This document shows positions 15,336 to 25,568 of a stretch of DNA of 40,032 bases, one piece after another (positions within the stretch are counted from its first letter, which is position 1; every line of letters begins with the position of its first letter). Origin of the DNA: Hellea sp. GTDB taxonomy: Bacteria > Pseudomonadota > Alphaproteobacteria > Caulobacterales > Maricaulaceae. The stretch covers positions 32,352 to 72,383 of the forward strand of contig JAHDEZ010000007.1 in assembly GCA_020628425.1 (NCBI GenBank), written 5' to 3'. A model generated the notes under the pieces. The model did not search any database, was not told the origin of the DNA, and was given only the letters and a program-made list of their open reading frames with translations. A program made the translations under genes and the position numbers.

Positions 15336-16712
15336 TTACACCCAGTTTTGAATGTCTTTTAGAGCCCGTTGTGCCATAAGACGTTTACGATATCGGGTTT
15401 TGTTTTTACCGCGAATGCGTTGACCGTCTTCGTCCTTATAGACAATGCCCTCAATAGGCGGAAATAACCCAAAATTGACATTCATTGGCTGAAATTTCGC
15501 TTTAGGTCCTTCCATAAACCCGCCGGTTACGTGCTCGACGAGTGCGCCAAGCGCCGTGGTTTTTGGAGGTGCTGCATAGTCTCGGCCTAAAGCTTGCGCG
15601 GCGGCCATGCGGCCTGTCACAAGCCCCAGAGCTGCACTTTCCACATAGCCTTCTACGCCCATGATTTGCCCGGCAAATCGAAGGTCAGGGCGGACTTTGA
15701 GCTGTAACTGCTTGTTCAAGAGCTTCGGACTGTTGATAAAGGTATTGCGGTGAATGCCGCCAAGCCGTGCAAAGACCGCATTTTCGAGCCCGGGAATTTG
15801 CTTAAAGATTTCCGTTTGGGAACCATATTTCATTTTGGTCTGAAACCCGACCATATTGTAGAGCGTGCCCAGTGCATTATCCTGACGGAGCTGCACTATC
15901 GCATAGGCTTTCACATCCGGTTGATGAGGATTGGTCAGTCCCACAGGTTTCATTGGGCCAAAACGCAATGTTTCCGGACCACGCGATGCCATTACCTCTA
16001 TAGGAAGGCAACTTTCAAAATAGGGGGTATCCTTTTCAAAATCCTTGAACTCCGTCTTCTCTGCTTGGTTTAGCGCGTCTATGAAGGCTAGATATTGTTC
16101 TTTATCCAACGGACAATTGATATAATCGGCGCCATCACCGCCTGGACCTTTTTTATCATAACGGCTCTGAAACCAGGCTTTATCAAAATCAATTGAGTCT
16201 TTGTAAACAATAGGCGCAATGGCATCGAAAAAGGCAAGGCTGTCTTCGCCGGTTGTTTTCAAAATATCTTGCGCCAAGCCATGTGCGGTGAGGGGGCCTG
16301 TGGCAATAATGGTATTACCCCATTCCTTGGGCGGCAGGCCTTTGACTTCACCGTATTCAATACTGATGAGGGGGTGCTGTGTCAGGATCGTTGTTACAGC
16401 ATCAGAAAACCCGTCCCGGTCTACGGCCAAAGCTCCGCCGGCTGGCAGTTTGGTCATATCGCCCATGCCCATGATCAGGCTATCAGCCTGACGCATCTCT
16501 TCGTGCAATAGTCCTACCGCATTGCCGTGCTTATCATCAGAGCGAAAGGAATTAGAACAAACCAGTTCTGCAAATCCGCTGCTTTGGTGAGCGTCTGTCA
16601 TCCGCTCAGGACGCATTTCATGCAATATAACCGGAACGCCCATTTGTGCGACCTGCCACGCAGCTTCTGAACCGGCCAGACCGGCTCCAATAATGTATAC
16701 GGGTTTTGTCAT
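15336..16712 (-). CDS. trmFO: Methylenetetrahydrofolate-tRNA-(uracil-54-C5)-methyltransferase TrmFO
   Basis: TrmFO makes ribothymidine 54 in the tRNA T-loop using methylenetetrahydrofolate and FADH2. The 458-residue length is normal. The FAD-binding [11 protein letters not shown] motif sits at residues 9-19, followed by the family segments [12 protein letters not shown] and [11 protein letters not shown] (with the conserved cysteine), and the later [16 protein letters not shown]. It follows uvrA on the same strand after 41 bases, so it may be read from the uvrA transcript. Confidence 0.97.
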   Translation of the reverse strand: MTKPVYIIGAGLAGSEAAWQVAQMGVPVILHEMRPERMTDAHQSSGFAELVCSNSFRSDDKHGNAVGLLHEEMRQADSLIMGMGDMTKLPAGGALAVDRDGFSDAVTTILTQHPLISIEYGEVKGLPPKEWGNTIIATGPLTAHGLAQDILKTTGEDSLAFFDAIAPIVYKDSIDFDKAWFQSRYDKKGPGGDGADYINCPLDKEQYLAFIDALNQAEKTEFKDFEKDTPYFESCLPIEVMASRGPETLRFGPMKPVGLTNPHQPDVKAYAIVQLRQDNALGTLYNMVGFQTKMKYGSQTEIFKQIPGLENAVFARLGGIHRNTFINSPKLLNKQLQLKVRPDLRFAGQIMGVEGYVESAALGLVTGRMAAAQALGRDYAAPPKTTALGALVEHVTGGFMEGPKAKFQPMNVNFGLFPPIEGIVYKDEDGQRIRGKNKTRYRKRLMAQRALKDIQNWV

Positions 16713-16753
16713 AATCGCGGCGCTTTAATGTAGGAGAGAGGTGAGAGCAAGTC

Positions 16754-19609
16754 TTAAGACTGCCGCGCCATGTCACGTTCTAAAATAGGCTTTAAAAATC
16801 GCCCTGTCCAACTGGCCTTGGACTTGGCCACATCTTCGGGGCGGCCGACAGCTACAATTTCGCCGCCGCCGTCTCCGCCTTCCGGGCCCAAATCGATAAT
16901 CCAATCCGCGGTTTTTATGACGTCCAGATTATGCTCAATCACGACCATGGTATTGCCGCCTTCAACGAGCTCCTGCAAAACCTCCAAAAGCTTCTCTACA
17001 TCGGCAAAATGCAGCCCCGTTGTTGGTTCATCCAGAACATAAAGCGTCCGCCCTGTCGAGCGTTTAGAGAGCTCTTTGGCAAGCTTAACTCGTTGAGCCT
17101 CACCCCCCGATAAAGTCGTCGCCTGCTGGCCAACTTTGAGATAGCCAAGTCCAACCCGTTGCAGTGTTACCATCTTATCGCGAATTTTAGGAACGGCCTT
17201 GAAGAAGTCGGCTGCTTCATCAACAGTCATATCCAAAACATCTGAGATCGATTTACCTTTGAACTTAATATCCAAAGTTTCACGATTATAGCGTGCGCCT
17301 TTACAGACATCACAGGTGACATAGACATCCGGCAGGAAGTGCATCTCAATTTTGATGACGCCTGCACCCTGGCAGGCCTCACAGCGTCCGCCTTTGACAT
17401 TAAAGGAAAACCGCCCCGGCTTATAGCCGCGTGCCTTGGCTTCGGGCAGGCCCGAGAACCAGTCTCTGATGGGGGTGAAGGCTCCTGTATAAGTCGCTGG
17501 ATTAGAGCGTGGAGTCCGCCCAATAGGTGACTGATCGATTTGAATAATTTTATCCAGATGTTCAAACCCTTCAGCACTGTCATAGGGCATGGGCTGTACC
17601 GACGAATTATTGAGTTTCCGTGCCGCGGCTTTGTAGAGAGTTTCCACGGTTAAAGTAGACTTTCCGCCTCCGGATACGCCAGTGACGCAAATGAACATGC
17701 CAAGTGGAAATTCTGCCGTTACGTTTTTGAGGTTATTACCCTTAAGACCTTTCAAAACCAGTTTCTTGCCATCTTTGCCTAGGCGGCGTTCCTCCGGAAG
17801 AAATATTTGTTTGTTGCCAACCAAATATTGGCCCGTCACAGATTTCTTATTCTTTTTGATCTGGCTAGGTGTCCCTTCAGCTATGATTTGACCGCCGTGA
17901 ATACCCGCAAGTGGCCCCATATCAATGACGTGGTCCGCCGTTAGAATGGCATCCTCATCATGCTCTACGACCAATACTGTATTGCCGAGGTCTCGCAGAT
18001 TTTGGAGCGTCTCCAACAGCCGCGCATTGTCACGTTGATGAAGACCAATAGACGGTTCATCCAGAACATATAATACGCCTGTCAGACCTGAGCCGATTTG
18101 CGAAGCCAGTCGAATACGCTGGCTTTCACCCCCGGATAGAGACCCGGAGCCACGCCCCAATGTCAAGTAATCTAAACCGACTGCATTTAGGAAATCCAGC
18201 CGGTCGCAGATTTCCTTTAGGATGCGTTCGGCAATTTCCATGTCTTTTGCGCTTAGTTCTTTTCCTAGAGTGTCGAAACGAACCTTGGCATCTTTGATGG
18301 ACATTTCGGAAGTTTCAGAAATCGGCATTCCTGCGACTTTGACACTTAAGGCCTCTGGCTTCAGACGACGGCCCTCACAGGCAGTACATTTTGCATTAGA
18401 CATATATTTCGAGAGCTCTTCCCGCATCCATGTGCTCTCAGTCTCACGGTATCGCCGCTCTAGATTTGGGATAACACCCTCGAAGGGTTTAGTAGTTTCG
18501 TAACGCCTTCCATCATCCTCGTAGACGAATTTAATTGACTGTCCCTGTGTTCCGTAAAGGACTACGTCACGAGCACCGTCGGCCAATTCCTCCCAAGACG
18601 TCTCGGTGGAAAACCCATAATGCTCGGACAACGCCTTCAGCGTTTGCATGTAAAGACTGCTGGGGGTCTTGGACCAAGGCGCTATTGCGCCGCCGCCGAG
18701 GGACTTATGCTCCTGTGGCACAACCATACCAGCATCAAATTTCAGCTCTTGGCCCAGGCCGTCACATACAGGACAGGCACCATGGGGGCTATTAAATGAA
18801 AACAAGCGCGGTTCGATTTCCGGAATCGTGAAACCCGAGACCGGACAAGCAAACTTTTCACTGAATAAGATCCGCTCGCCGTCATCCTCAGCAATTTCGG
18901 CAATTGCCAGGCCGTCAGCTAATTTGAGTGCCGTTTCGATGCTATCAGCCAGGCGGGTTTCAAGCTCAGATCGGACAACAACGCGGTCAACCACCACATC
19001 GATATCGTGTTTGAACTTCTTATCAAGGGCGGGCGCCTCTTCGATTCGGTAAAAATCGCCATCAATTTTCGCGCGCTGAAAACCTTGTTTCATGAGATCA
19101 GCGAATTCTTTGCGGTACTCACCTTTGCGGCCCCTGACGATTGGGGCAAGGATATAGAGCTTGCTCCCTTCAGGCAGGGACATAACCCGGTCGACCATCT
19201 GACTGACAGTCTGACTTTGAATAGGCAATCCTGTTGCAGGTGAATAGGGCACACCGACCCGCGCCCAAAGCAAGCGCATATAATCGTAGATTTCCGTGAC
19301 TGTTCCAACGGTCGAACGTGGGTTTCTGGAGGTCGTTTTTTGTTCGATGGAAATAGCCGGTGAGAGCCCTTCAATCGAATCAACATCCGGCTTGCCCTGT
19401 AGCTCTAGAAATTGGCGCGCATAGGCAGACAAACTTTCAACGTAACGGCGCTGTCCTTCGGCATAGATAGTATCAAAGGCCAGAGAGGACTTTCCTGAAC
19501 CAGACAGACCGGTAATGACCACAAGCTTATCTCTTGGGATATCCACATTGACATTTTTCAGGTTGTGCTCTCGGGCGCCGCGGACCTGTATGGATTTAAG
19601 CATGGACAT
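16754..19609 (-). CDS. uvrA: Excinuclease ABC subunit A
   Basis: UvrA recognises bulky DNA lesions and loads UvrB in nucleotide excision repair. The 951-residue protein has two ABC ATPase modules: Walker [13 protein letters not shown] at 34-45 and [10 protein letters not shown] in the second half, each followed by its signature ([28 protein letters not shown]). Two zinc-binding regions are present ([17 protein letters not shown] with CDVCKGARY). The start is [11 protein letters not shown] at 19609; Met3 is an alternative, as neither has a strong ribosome-binding site. It is divergent from ssb across 167 bases that contain a LexA box, the classical SOS arrangement. Confidence 0.98.
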   Translation of the reverse strand: MSMLKSIQVRGAREHNLKNVNVDIPRDKLVVITGLSGSGKSSLAFDTIYAEGQRRYVESLSAYARQFLELQGKPDVDSIEGLSPAISIEQKTTSRNPRSTVGTVTEIYDYMRLLWARVGVPYSPATGLPIQSQTVSQMVDRVMSLPEGSKLYILAPIVRGRKGEYRKEFADLMKQGFQRAKIDGDFYRIEEAPALDKKFKHDIDVVVDRVVVRSELETRLADSIETALKLADGLAIAEIAEDDGERILFSEKFACPVSGFTIPEIEPRLFSFNSPHGACPVCDGLGQELKFDAGMVVPQEHKSLGGGAIAPWSKTPSSLYMQTLKALSEHYGFSTETSWEELADGARDVVLYGTQGQSIKFVYEDDGRRYETTKPFEGVIPNLERRYRETESTWMREELSKYMSNAKCTACEGRRLKPEALSVKVAGMPISETSEMSIKDAKVRFDTLGKELSAKDMEIAERILKEICDRLDFLNAVGLDYLTLGRGSGSLSGGESQRIRLASQIGSGLTGVLYVLDEPSIGLHQRDNARLLETLQNLRDLGNTVLVVEHDEDAILTADHVIDMGPLAGIHGGQIIAEGTPSQIKKNKKSVTGQYLVGNKQIFLPEERRLGKDGKKLVLKGLKGNNLKNVTAEFPLGMFICVTGVSGGGKSTLTVETLYKAAARKLNNSSVQPMPYDSAEGFEHLDKIIQIDQSPIGRTPRSNPATYTGAFTPIRDWFSGLPEAKARGYKPGRFSFNVKGGRCEACQGAGVIKIEMHFLPDVYVTCDVCKGARYNRETLDIKFKGKSISDVLDMTVDEAADFFKAVPKIRDKMVTLQRVGLGYLKVGQQATTLSGGEAQRVKLAKELSKRSTGRTLYVLDEPTTGLHFADVEKLLEVLQELVEGGNTMVVIEHNLDVIKTADWIIDLGPEGGDGGGEIVAVGRPEDVAKSKASWTGRFLKPILERDMARQS

Positions 19610-19719
19610 GAGAACCTATTCGAACTGTGGACAGTTTTGGATCAGAGCGCTTCAAAGACTTGAATAACCGCTTCAGACAAAACAATATCGTTGTGTATTG
19701 TGCAAGTGAGAATCAGGAC

Positions 19720-19749
19720 TTGCCAACAAGAACATAATGTGAACATAAT
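19720..19749 (+). promoter_or_regulatory. ssb promoter
   Basis: TTGCCA (19720-19725) and CATAAT (19744-19749) are 18 bases apart, and the ATG lies 28 bases further on. The LexA box occupies the spacer and the first base of the -10, as expected for direct repression. Confidence 0.6.
19730..19744 (+). promoter_or_regulatory. LexA (SOS) box shared by uvrA and ssb
   Basis: GAACATAATGTGAAC is an exact GAAC-N7-GAAC, the direct-repeat LexA site of alphaproteobacteria. It lies between the -35 and -10 of the ssb promoter in the uvrA/ssb divergent region, where SOS control is established in many bacteria. Confidence 0.82.
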
Positions 19750-19776
19750 AAAGCGAGTCAAGCTAAAGGTGAATTT

Positions 19777-20262
19777 ATGGCCGGTTCAGTCAACAAAGTA
19801 ATTTTAGTCGGGAATGTAGGTAAAGACCCGGAAACCCGTTCATTCTCAAATGGTGGAAAGGTATGTAATTTCTCGCTTGCCACTTCCGAGACATGGCGCG
19901 ACAAACAATCCGGTGAACGTCGCGAAAGCACACAATGGCACAACATTGCAATTTTCAATGAAAACCTGATCAAGGTTGTAGAGAATTATGTCAATAAAGG
20001 CACGAAGCTTTATCTTGAGGGACAACTGCAAACCCGCAAATGGCAGGACCGCGACGGCAATGATCGTTGGACGACCGAAGTTGTCCTTCAACGCTTTAGG
20101 GGTGAATTGGTTCTATTGGATAGTCGAGGTAGTGGTGGAGACCGTGGCGGTTATGACCAGTCGCGCAATGTCAGCGATTATAGTTCCGGCGGTCAGAAAT
20201 CAGCATCGGCCCAGGAAGGGCCAATGGAAAGCTTTGAACTGGATGATGAAATCCCGTTTTAG
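19777..20262 (+). CDS. ssb: Single-stranded DNA-binding protein
   Basis: SSB coats single-stranded DNA in replication, recombination and repair. The 161-residue protein begins with the OB fold (VNKVILVGNVGKDPETRSF, and WHNIAIFNENLIKVVENYVNKG in the middle; the fold ends near residue 112). It has a Gly/Ser-rich linker and the conserved acidic tip DDEIPF that recruits partner proteins. It starts at ATG 19777 and is divergent from uvrA. It converges on the DsbA-like gene with 12 bases between stops. Confidence 0.97.
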   Translation: MAGSVNKVILVGNVGKDPETRSFSNGGKVCNFSLATSETWRDKQSGERRESTQWHNIAIFNENLIKVVENYVNKGTKLYLEGQLQTRKWQDRDGNDRWTTEVVLQRFRGELVLLDSRGSGGDRGGYDQSRNVSDYSSGGQKSASAQEGPMESFELDDEIPF

Positions 20263-20274
20263 GTAAGTCGTTAA

Positions 20275-21012
20275 CTAGCCATTCAAGGCAGCGTCAAGGA
20301 GTTCATCCAGGCGCTGAACACTGGCACCGGCAACAAATTCATCTTCAAACAAGAAGAAGGGCGTGCCGTTAAAGGGACGAATTTTTCCGACAAGTGTCAT
20401 TGTATTGTCAACATGTTCAACAATGGCTGGATCTTCCATATCTTTTCGCAATTTTGCGACATCTAAACCGTTTTCTGCGGCCAACTCATCAATTTTGTCA
20501 TCCGTCAATCTTGAGGCATTCATGAGCGCAATGTGCATATCCAAATATTTTCCCTGACGCGCAGCGGCTAGAGCAGCACGAGCAGCATTCTTTGATGTTC
20601 TTGAACGACTATCCAGAATGGGAGCCTCTTTGAAGATGACACGTACGTCATTGGGATGCTCTTCAAGGACGCCAGAAACCCAATCCGTTGTGCGTTTACA
20701 ATAGGTACAGTTGTAATCGAAAAACTCGACTATTGTGACCTTGGCACTATCTGGCCCCAAAACGATATCTCTGGAATCTGAATAAATAGCGGACTTAACG
20801 TCGTTTATTGAATTCCAATCTTGATTTTTCTCATGTTGCAGGAGGGCATCCATGACAATCTCAGGGTTTTCCATAATATAATCATGAACGATTTGCTCAA
20901 TGGCCGCCTTATCTGAACTGCCGACTGATTTGCCTGGATCGGCAACAGATTGCGCACAGGCAGTCAGGGCCAAGGCCGAAGTAGCCAAAAAAACTGATTT
21001 CAAATATTTCAT
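20275..21012 (-). CDS. DsbA-family thiol:disulfide oxidoreductase, lipoprotein
   Basis: The protein has 245 residues with a lipobox (LTAC, acylated Cys19), so it is membrane-anchored in the periplasm. A thioredoxin fold starts near VTIVEFFDYN, with active site CTYC (Cys102, Cys105) and the cis-proline region NGTPFFLF. The long helical insertion and N-terminal helical extension match the Com1/BdbD-like DsbA group. An open frame extends 8 codons further to a GTG (21036), but the ATG at 21012 has GGAGA upstream and gives a normal lipoprotein signal. It follows the M48 protease gene after 62 bases. Whether it oxidises or isomerises substrates cannot be told from sequence. Confidence 0.88.
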   Translation of the reverse strand: MKYLKSVFLATSALALTACAQSVADPGKSVGSSDKAAIEQIVHDYIMENPEIVMDALLQHEKNQDWNSINDVKSAIYSDSRDIVLGPDSAKVTIVEFFDYNCTYCKRTTDWVSGVLEEHPNDVRVIFKEAPILDSRSRTSKNAARAALAAARQGKYLDMHIALMNASRLTDDKIDELAAENGLDVAKLRKDMEDPAIVEHVDNTMTLVGKIRPFNGTPFFLFEDEFVAGASVQRLDELLDAALNG

Positions 21013-21074
21013 GCTTGTCTCCACGATTATCTCCACGCGTTATATTATAATGGTTATCAAAATATTAGTTGGCT

Positions 21075-22436
21075 CTATCTCTTTTTCTTGGCGAGCTGAG
21101 TTTCAGATATGACCACAATATCACTTGCGCGGCGCCATTGCGGGATGTCTCGTCTCATATCTTGTTGAGCACGCTTCGCAAATGACAGGGCTCTTTGGTA
21201 GTTACTCATTGCAAAAGACTGTTCAGCGATCGCATATTTCGCAAGAGCCTCCTCGCCAATATTACCATATCCTTGAGACAGATAATACCAGGCCGTTGGA
21301 TTTTTAGGCTCTGTCACCAAGGCGGACTTCAATAGACGTATAGCCTCCATTGTGTCCTCACGATTAGTAGATTCGAGATGCGCCTGAGCCAAAGAAATTT
21401 TGAATAATGGCGCGTCGGGCTTTAGTTCTAGCGCACGCTGCATGGGTGGAATGGATTCTTCACCGCGGCCACTCTCATAAAGAATTTGCCATTTTAATTC
21501 ATGATAATAAGGGTTTTCTGGGTACTTTGCGATAAGAGCATCAATCTCAGAAATTGCATTTTTGAGCTCGGCACTCCGGTAAAAAGCAACCGCTCTGGCA
21601 TAGCGGGCCATATCGGATGTGTCTTCCGCCGGGTAACGACTGAACACTAATTGTTGACCTTCGAGAAAACCCCTCAACTTGGCTTTAGTCATATCAAAAC
21701 GATAGACATCTTCGTCGCTGTCATAAGCATCTGTGTAGGGACTCTCATCGACAACCTCGCGTAAGGCATCAATACGTTCACTGGAGAGTGGGTGACTGCG
21801 GAAATAGGGGTAGCGTTTGGCATTAGATAGAACTTCTTGATATCGGAATTTCTCAAAAAATTGAATAAGGCCTTTGCCTGACTGACCTGTGGCTTCCATA
21901 TATTGGGCCGCATATTGGTCTGCCGCGGACTCATTGACCCGCGTGTAAGCCAGTATTTCCAAAGCACCAAATTGTGGTGCGCCCGCCAGAATGGCACCAC
22001 CCGCACCTTCTTCTCCGGCTAGAATAGCCGCCAATCCGAGACCTGCTGCAATCAACATTGAACCATATGCGCTGCGGCGTCCGTAGTCCGATCGTACGAG
22101 ATGACCACCAACAATATGCCCCGTCTCGTGGGCTATTACGCCTTTAAGTTGGTTGGGTGTTTTCGATTCCAGGATTAACCCCGTATGCAGAAAAATGTTC
22201 TGACCACGGGTCACAAACGCATTGAGGCTGTTATCATTTACGATGTAGATATCGACGGCTTTGGGATCCAGACCACCGGCCCGGATGAGAGGCTCCGAGA
22301 AGTCTCTCAGAACTTCTTCGATTTCCGTGTCTCGGATAAGAGACTGGGCAAACGCTGTATTTACCGACAATAACAGCCAGGCAAAGGAAAGAGTCAGCGG
22401 CGCGATTATCCGGCGTAGAATCGATTCTTCATTCAT
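21075..22436 (-). CDS. Periplasmic M48 zinc metalloprotease with C-terminal helical repeats (BepA/YfgC-like)
   Basis: The protein has 453 residues. A signal peptide ends NTAFA at about residue 30. The catalytic domain has HETGH at 103-107 and a downstream glutamate ligand in VNESAADQYAAQYM, typical of M48 proteases. The C-terminal half has TPR-like repeats, for example ARAVAFYRSAELKNAISEID and NPTAWYYLSQGYGNIGEEA. This layout matches BepA, which degrades or assists stalled outer-membrane proteins such as LptD. It lies downstream of rne and upstream of the DsbA-like gene on the same strand; with that neighbour an envelope quality-control role is reasonable, but the substrate is inferred. Confidence 0.9.
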   Translation of the reverse strand: MNEESILRRIIAPLTLSFAWLLLSVNTAFAQSLIRDTEIEEVLRDFSEPLIRAGGLDPKAVDIYIVNDNSLNAFVTRGQNIFLHTGLILESKTPNQLKGVIAHETGHIVGGHLVRSDYGRRSAYGSMLIAAGLGLAAILAGEEGAGGAILAGAPQFGALEILAYTRVNESAADQYAAQYMEATGQSGKGLIQFFEKFRYQEVLSNAKRYPYFRSHPLSSERIDALREVVDESPYTDAYDSDEDVYRFDMTKAKLRGFLEGQQLVFSRYPAEDTSDMARYARAVAFYRSAELKNAISEIDALIAKYPENPYYHELKWQILYESGRGEESIPPMQRALELKPDAPLFKISLAQAHLESTNREDTMEAIRLLKSALVTEPKNPTAWYYLSQGYGNIGEEALAKYAIAEQSFAMSNYQRALSFAKRAQQDMRRDIPQWRRASDIVVISETQLAKKKR

Positions 22437-22541
22437 TTGATTGTTCCGTTTCGCTCAATTTCAACACCTATATAGCAAGTTTCAACTGAATATTGGGTAA
22501 CAATACTGCGATCAGACAGCTAAATGACTGATATTTAATTA

Positions 22542-25199
22542 TCAGCTTCGTCGTTGCCACCAGCCACGTTTTTTGGAACCTTCCTGGGGGTCGTCCCCGG
22601 ATTTCGCTGAAGTTTTCTTTGAAGTTGATGCCTTTTTTGTCTCTTTTTTCGCTGTTTCAGTCTTTGTGGATGACGCTTTACGGCGACGTGAAGTCTTTTT
22701 CTTTTCTGCGTCCTCCGTTGAATGGGTGTCTGTAGCCTCAGCCTCTGACTTCCGGGACGGCGCTTTGCGACGTGTCGTCGAGCGAGAAGGTTTCCTATCC
22801 GGTTTTGCCTCTTCAACCGTCTCGACCGGAGCTTCCACTGATATATCATCCTTCACGGTTTCGTCTTTGTTGTTATCCTTCTTTATGGATTTACGGGATC
22901 GAGTTCTACGCGCCGGCTTTTTAGTTTCTTTTTCGTCTTTGTCCTCATCCTTCGCGTTAGACGCATTTGCTGCATCATCAGACTCAGTATCCAAATCTGA
23001 TTCAGTCTTTTCATCCGTCTTGTTCTTACTCCGTGTTCGTGACCGACGGGATCGTGTTTTCTTCGGCGCTTCTTCCGATTTTTCCTCCGAATCCTTAGAT
23101 GTTTCAGAGCTTCCTTTACTGTCTTCTGATATGTCTACATCAACATCTGCCCCCGCAGTGGTTTGCGAGGACTTACGCTTGCGCCCTCCACGGCGTCCTC
23201 GACGACGGCGGCTCTTGCTCTTTGCCTCTTCTTCGTCATTGTCTTCATCTTCTGCTTCGTCCTCGTCGCTTTTTGATTTGGACTTTTTACTTTTCGACTT
23301 TGACTTCTTGGCTTCATCTTCCTTTGCTTTTTTCAGCTCTTTTTCTATTTCAGCCAATGGATCTTTATTCTTCCCTTTGGCCTTGGCTTCTTCAGTAATA
23401 ACAAAATTCGGGGCGTACAGCTCAGGATCCGCTTCGACAACCACATACATGTCGAATTTTTCCTGAATACGATTCAGCTCTTCGCGTTTATCATTCAAAA
23501 TAAAAGCCGCGACTTCGGGTGCCGTAGTCAAACGAGCTTTCGCTGTTTGACCGCGTGCGGCCGTTTCTTCAATTGCCCGTAATGCTTTAAGAGCGCTCGA
23601 TTCAATTGTCCTCTTGCGTCCGACACCTTCACAATGCGGGCACGAAATAGATGACCCTTCGAGGAGGCTGCGCCGACGGCGCTGGCGAGAAATTTCCATC
23701 AAACCGAATTGCGAAATACGTCCCGCTTGTACCCGCGCTCTATCCTTAGCGAGAGCCTCTTTCATCTTCTTCTCAACGGCCCGATTATTTCGGTACTCAT
23801 CCATATCAATAAAATCGATGACGACCAGTCCGGCCAGGTCCCGAAGACGCATTTGGCGGGCAACCTCGACCGCCGCCTCCAGATTTGTTTTCAACGCCGT
23901 TCGCTCAACATTACGTTCCTTAGTCGAACGGCCAGAGTTTACGTCAATAGAAACCAAAGCTTCAGTGGGATGAATGACCAAATAGCCACCAGATTTTAGT
24001 TGAACGACTGAGTCCAGACTGTCTTCGATCTGGCTTTCCACCTGATATCGCAGGAACAAAGGGATATCGTCTTTGTAAGCCTTCACATATTTGGAATGGC
24101 TCGGCATAAGCATTTTGATAAAATCTTTGGCCGTTTTATAGGCCTCATCACCTTGTACCAGCACTTCTTTGATATCCTTATTGTATAGATCACGGATAGA
24201 GCGTTTAACCAGATTGCCTTCTTCGTGGATCAGGGCAGGGGCCATAGATTCTAATGTTGTCGTTCGAATGGTTTCCCATAATCGGCAAAGATAGTCATAA
24301 TCCCGTTTGATTTCGGTTTTGGTACGTTTCGCGCCAGCTGTTCGGACAATAACGCCCATGCCTTGTGGCACCTTAAATTCAGAAACAATTGATTTCAGAC
24401 GCTTCCGGTCAGATCCATTGGCGATCTTCCGGGAAATCCCGCCACCCTTTGGCGTATTGGGCATCAAAACGCAATAGCGTCCAGCAAGCGACAAATAGGT
24501 CGTCATCGCAGCGCCTTTATTTCCGCGCTCTTCTTTCACGACCTGAATTAAAAGGATTTGGCCGCGCTTGATGACTTCCTGGATTTTATATCTTTGCCGG
24601 TATGAGCGGCTTTTACGCTTTTTGGCAGTTTTTTCCTGTTCGTCGTCGACCTCGTCGTCACCAGCGGTGATATCTTCCACGTCTGATTTTTCACCATCAG
24701 TAGTGTCCGCATCTACCCCTTCAATTTCTATTTCTTCACTATCCGTATCGTCAACCTCGGAATTCTCCGCAGTGGTTTCATCAGCCTCGCCCTCTGCTTC
24801 GGTTGAGATTTCAGGTGTTTTTTTAGATTTTTCAGACTTTGAGCCTTTCTTGGATTTCTTTTTTTCCTTGGCCTCGTCCTCGGCTTCCTCTTCAGCTGCC
24901 TCTTCCAGAGTTTCCGCTTCTTCTGCTTCGAGCAGGGCCATTCGGTCCTCGAAAGGTATTTGATAGTAATCGGGATGGATCTCGCTGAAAGCTAAAAACC
25001 CGTGGCGGTTTCCGCCATATTCAACGAAGGCAGCTTGTAATGAAGGTTCTACCCGTGTGACACGCGCCAGATAAAGGTTTCCCCTTAATTGTTTCTTGGC
25101 AGCGCTTTCAAAATCAAGTTCTTCGACCTTGGTCCCGTCGACAATGACGACCCGGGTTTCTTCCGGGTGGCCAGCATCGATCAACATTCTTTTTGACAT
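22542..25199 (-). CDS. rne: Ribonuclease E
   Basis: This essential endoribonuclease is the scaffold of the RNA degradosome. The protein has 885 residues from ATG 25199 (MSKRMLIDAGH), which has GGAGA upstream; the frame extends 15 codons further without support. The S1 domain is split by a highly acidic and lysine-rich insertion at about residues 88-203. The DNase I-like part has SIDVNSGRSTKERN and GLVVIDFIDM with the metal-binding aspartates, then the zinc-link CPHCEGVG. The last 300 residues are low-complexity Glu/Lys/Ser/Arg-rich, as expected for a disordered scaffold. The C-terminus KKRGWWQRRS carries the GWW motif that binds PNPase in Caulobacter. Confidence 0.96.
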   Translation of the reverse strand: MSKRMLIDAGHPEETRVVIVDGTKVEELDFESAAKKQLRGNLYLARVTRVEPSLQAAFVEYGGNRHGFLAFSEIHPDYYQIPFEDRMALLEAEEAETLEEAAEEEAEDEAKEKKKSKKGSKSEKSKKTPEISTEAEGEADETTAENSEVDDTDSEEIEIEGVDADTTDGEKSDVEDITAGDDEVDDEQEKTAKKRKSRSYRQRYKIQEVIKRGQILLIQVVKEERGNKGAAMTTYLSLAGRYCVLMPNTPKGGGISRKIANGSDRKRLKSIVSEFKVPQGMGVIVRTAGAKRTKTEIKRDYDYLCRLWETIRTTTLESMAPALIHEEGNLVKRSIRDLYNKDIKEVLVQGDEAYKTAKDFIKMLMPSHSKYVKAYKDDIPLFLRYQVESQIEDSLDSVVQLKSGGYLVIHPTEALVSIDVNSGRSTKERNVERTALKTNLEAAVEVARQMRLRDLAGLVVIDFIDMDEYRNNRAVEKKMKEALAKDRARVQAGRISQFGLMEISRQRRRRSLLEGSSISCPHCEGVGRKRTIESSALKALRAIEETAARGQTAKARLTTAPEVAAFILNDKREELNRIQEKFDMYVVVEADPELYAPNFVITEEAKAKGKNKDPLAEIEKELKKAKEDEAKKSKSKSKKSKSKSDEDEAEDEDNDEEEAKSKSRRRRGRRGGRKRKSSQTTAGADVDVDISEDSKGSSETSKDSEEKSEEAPKKTRSRRSRTRSKNKTDEKTESDLDTESDDAANASNAKDEDKDEKETKKPARRTRSRKSIKKDNNKDETVKDDISVEAPVETVEEAKPDRKPSRSTTRRKAPSRKSEAEATDTHSTEDAEKKKTSRRRKASSTKTETAKKETKKASTSKKTSAKSGDDPQEGSKKRGWWQRRS

Positions 25200-25568
25200 T
25201 AAATTCTCCGATAGGCCCGTTTCGTCCCCCGTTTCGCGCTCCAAGAGCAGCGGACATGGCGGGGAGAGGGCTTTGTGTTACTAAATTGAGTTTGAAAAAT
25301 GCCGACGCACGGAGAGGTGGTGCAAAACTCTGCCTCTCAAAAATCATATGACGCGCGTTCAACATTGTAATCCTGTGTTTCATCCGGCGCCTAGCCGGAG
25401 ATAGCGGTAAAATAGAATCCGCTTACGACGCCATAACACTTAAATCGCGGAGCATGCAAAACATTTGTGACGAGACTGTCAAAAATTCTCACCTCGGCAG
25501 ATTTGGTAACAGAAAAATAACATTATTCCCCCAGTTAAGATTTTGTTTAGCAATAGAAAGTCCACTGC
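25200..25568. other. Divergent intergenic region rne/amiC (369 bases) with probable rne leader
   Basis: No gene is seen here. On the minus strand a perfect TTGACA (25482-25477) is followed after 17 bases by a weak -10, TTGCAT (25459-25454). If used, the rne mRNA would have a leader of about 250 bases. This leader contains a 6-bp GC-rich hairpin, TCCGGC/GCCGGA with a 5-base loop, at 25383-25399. RNase E genes in other bacteria have long autoregulatory leaders. No clear amiC promoter is visible. Confidence 0.45.

Noticed and set aside
19612-19625. GAAC-N6-GAAC near the uvrA start, a possible second LexA box
   Set aside because: The spacing is 6 instead of 7 bases and it lies next to the start codon; only the N7 site at 19730-19744 fits the alphaproteobacterial motif.
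22528-22545. CTGATA/TATCAG inverted repeat at the end of rne as a terminator
   Set aside because: The stem is AT-rich, overlaps the stop codon and has no T-run after it on the minus strand.
22573-23466. 297-residue plus-strand open frame rich in Ser/Phe/Leu
   Set aside because: It is the antisense of the low-complexity C-terminus of RNase E; the composition is a mirror of Glu/Lys/Arg codons and no ribosome-binding site or family pattern is seen.
25114-25383. 89-residue minus-strand open frame overlapping the start of rne, a possible leader peptide
   Set aside because: No ribosome-binding site or family similarity; most of it overlaps rne out of frame.
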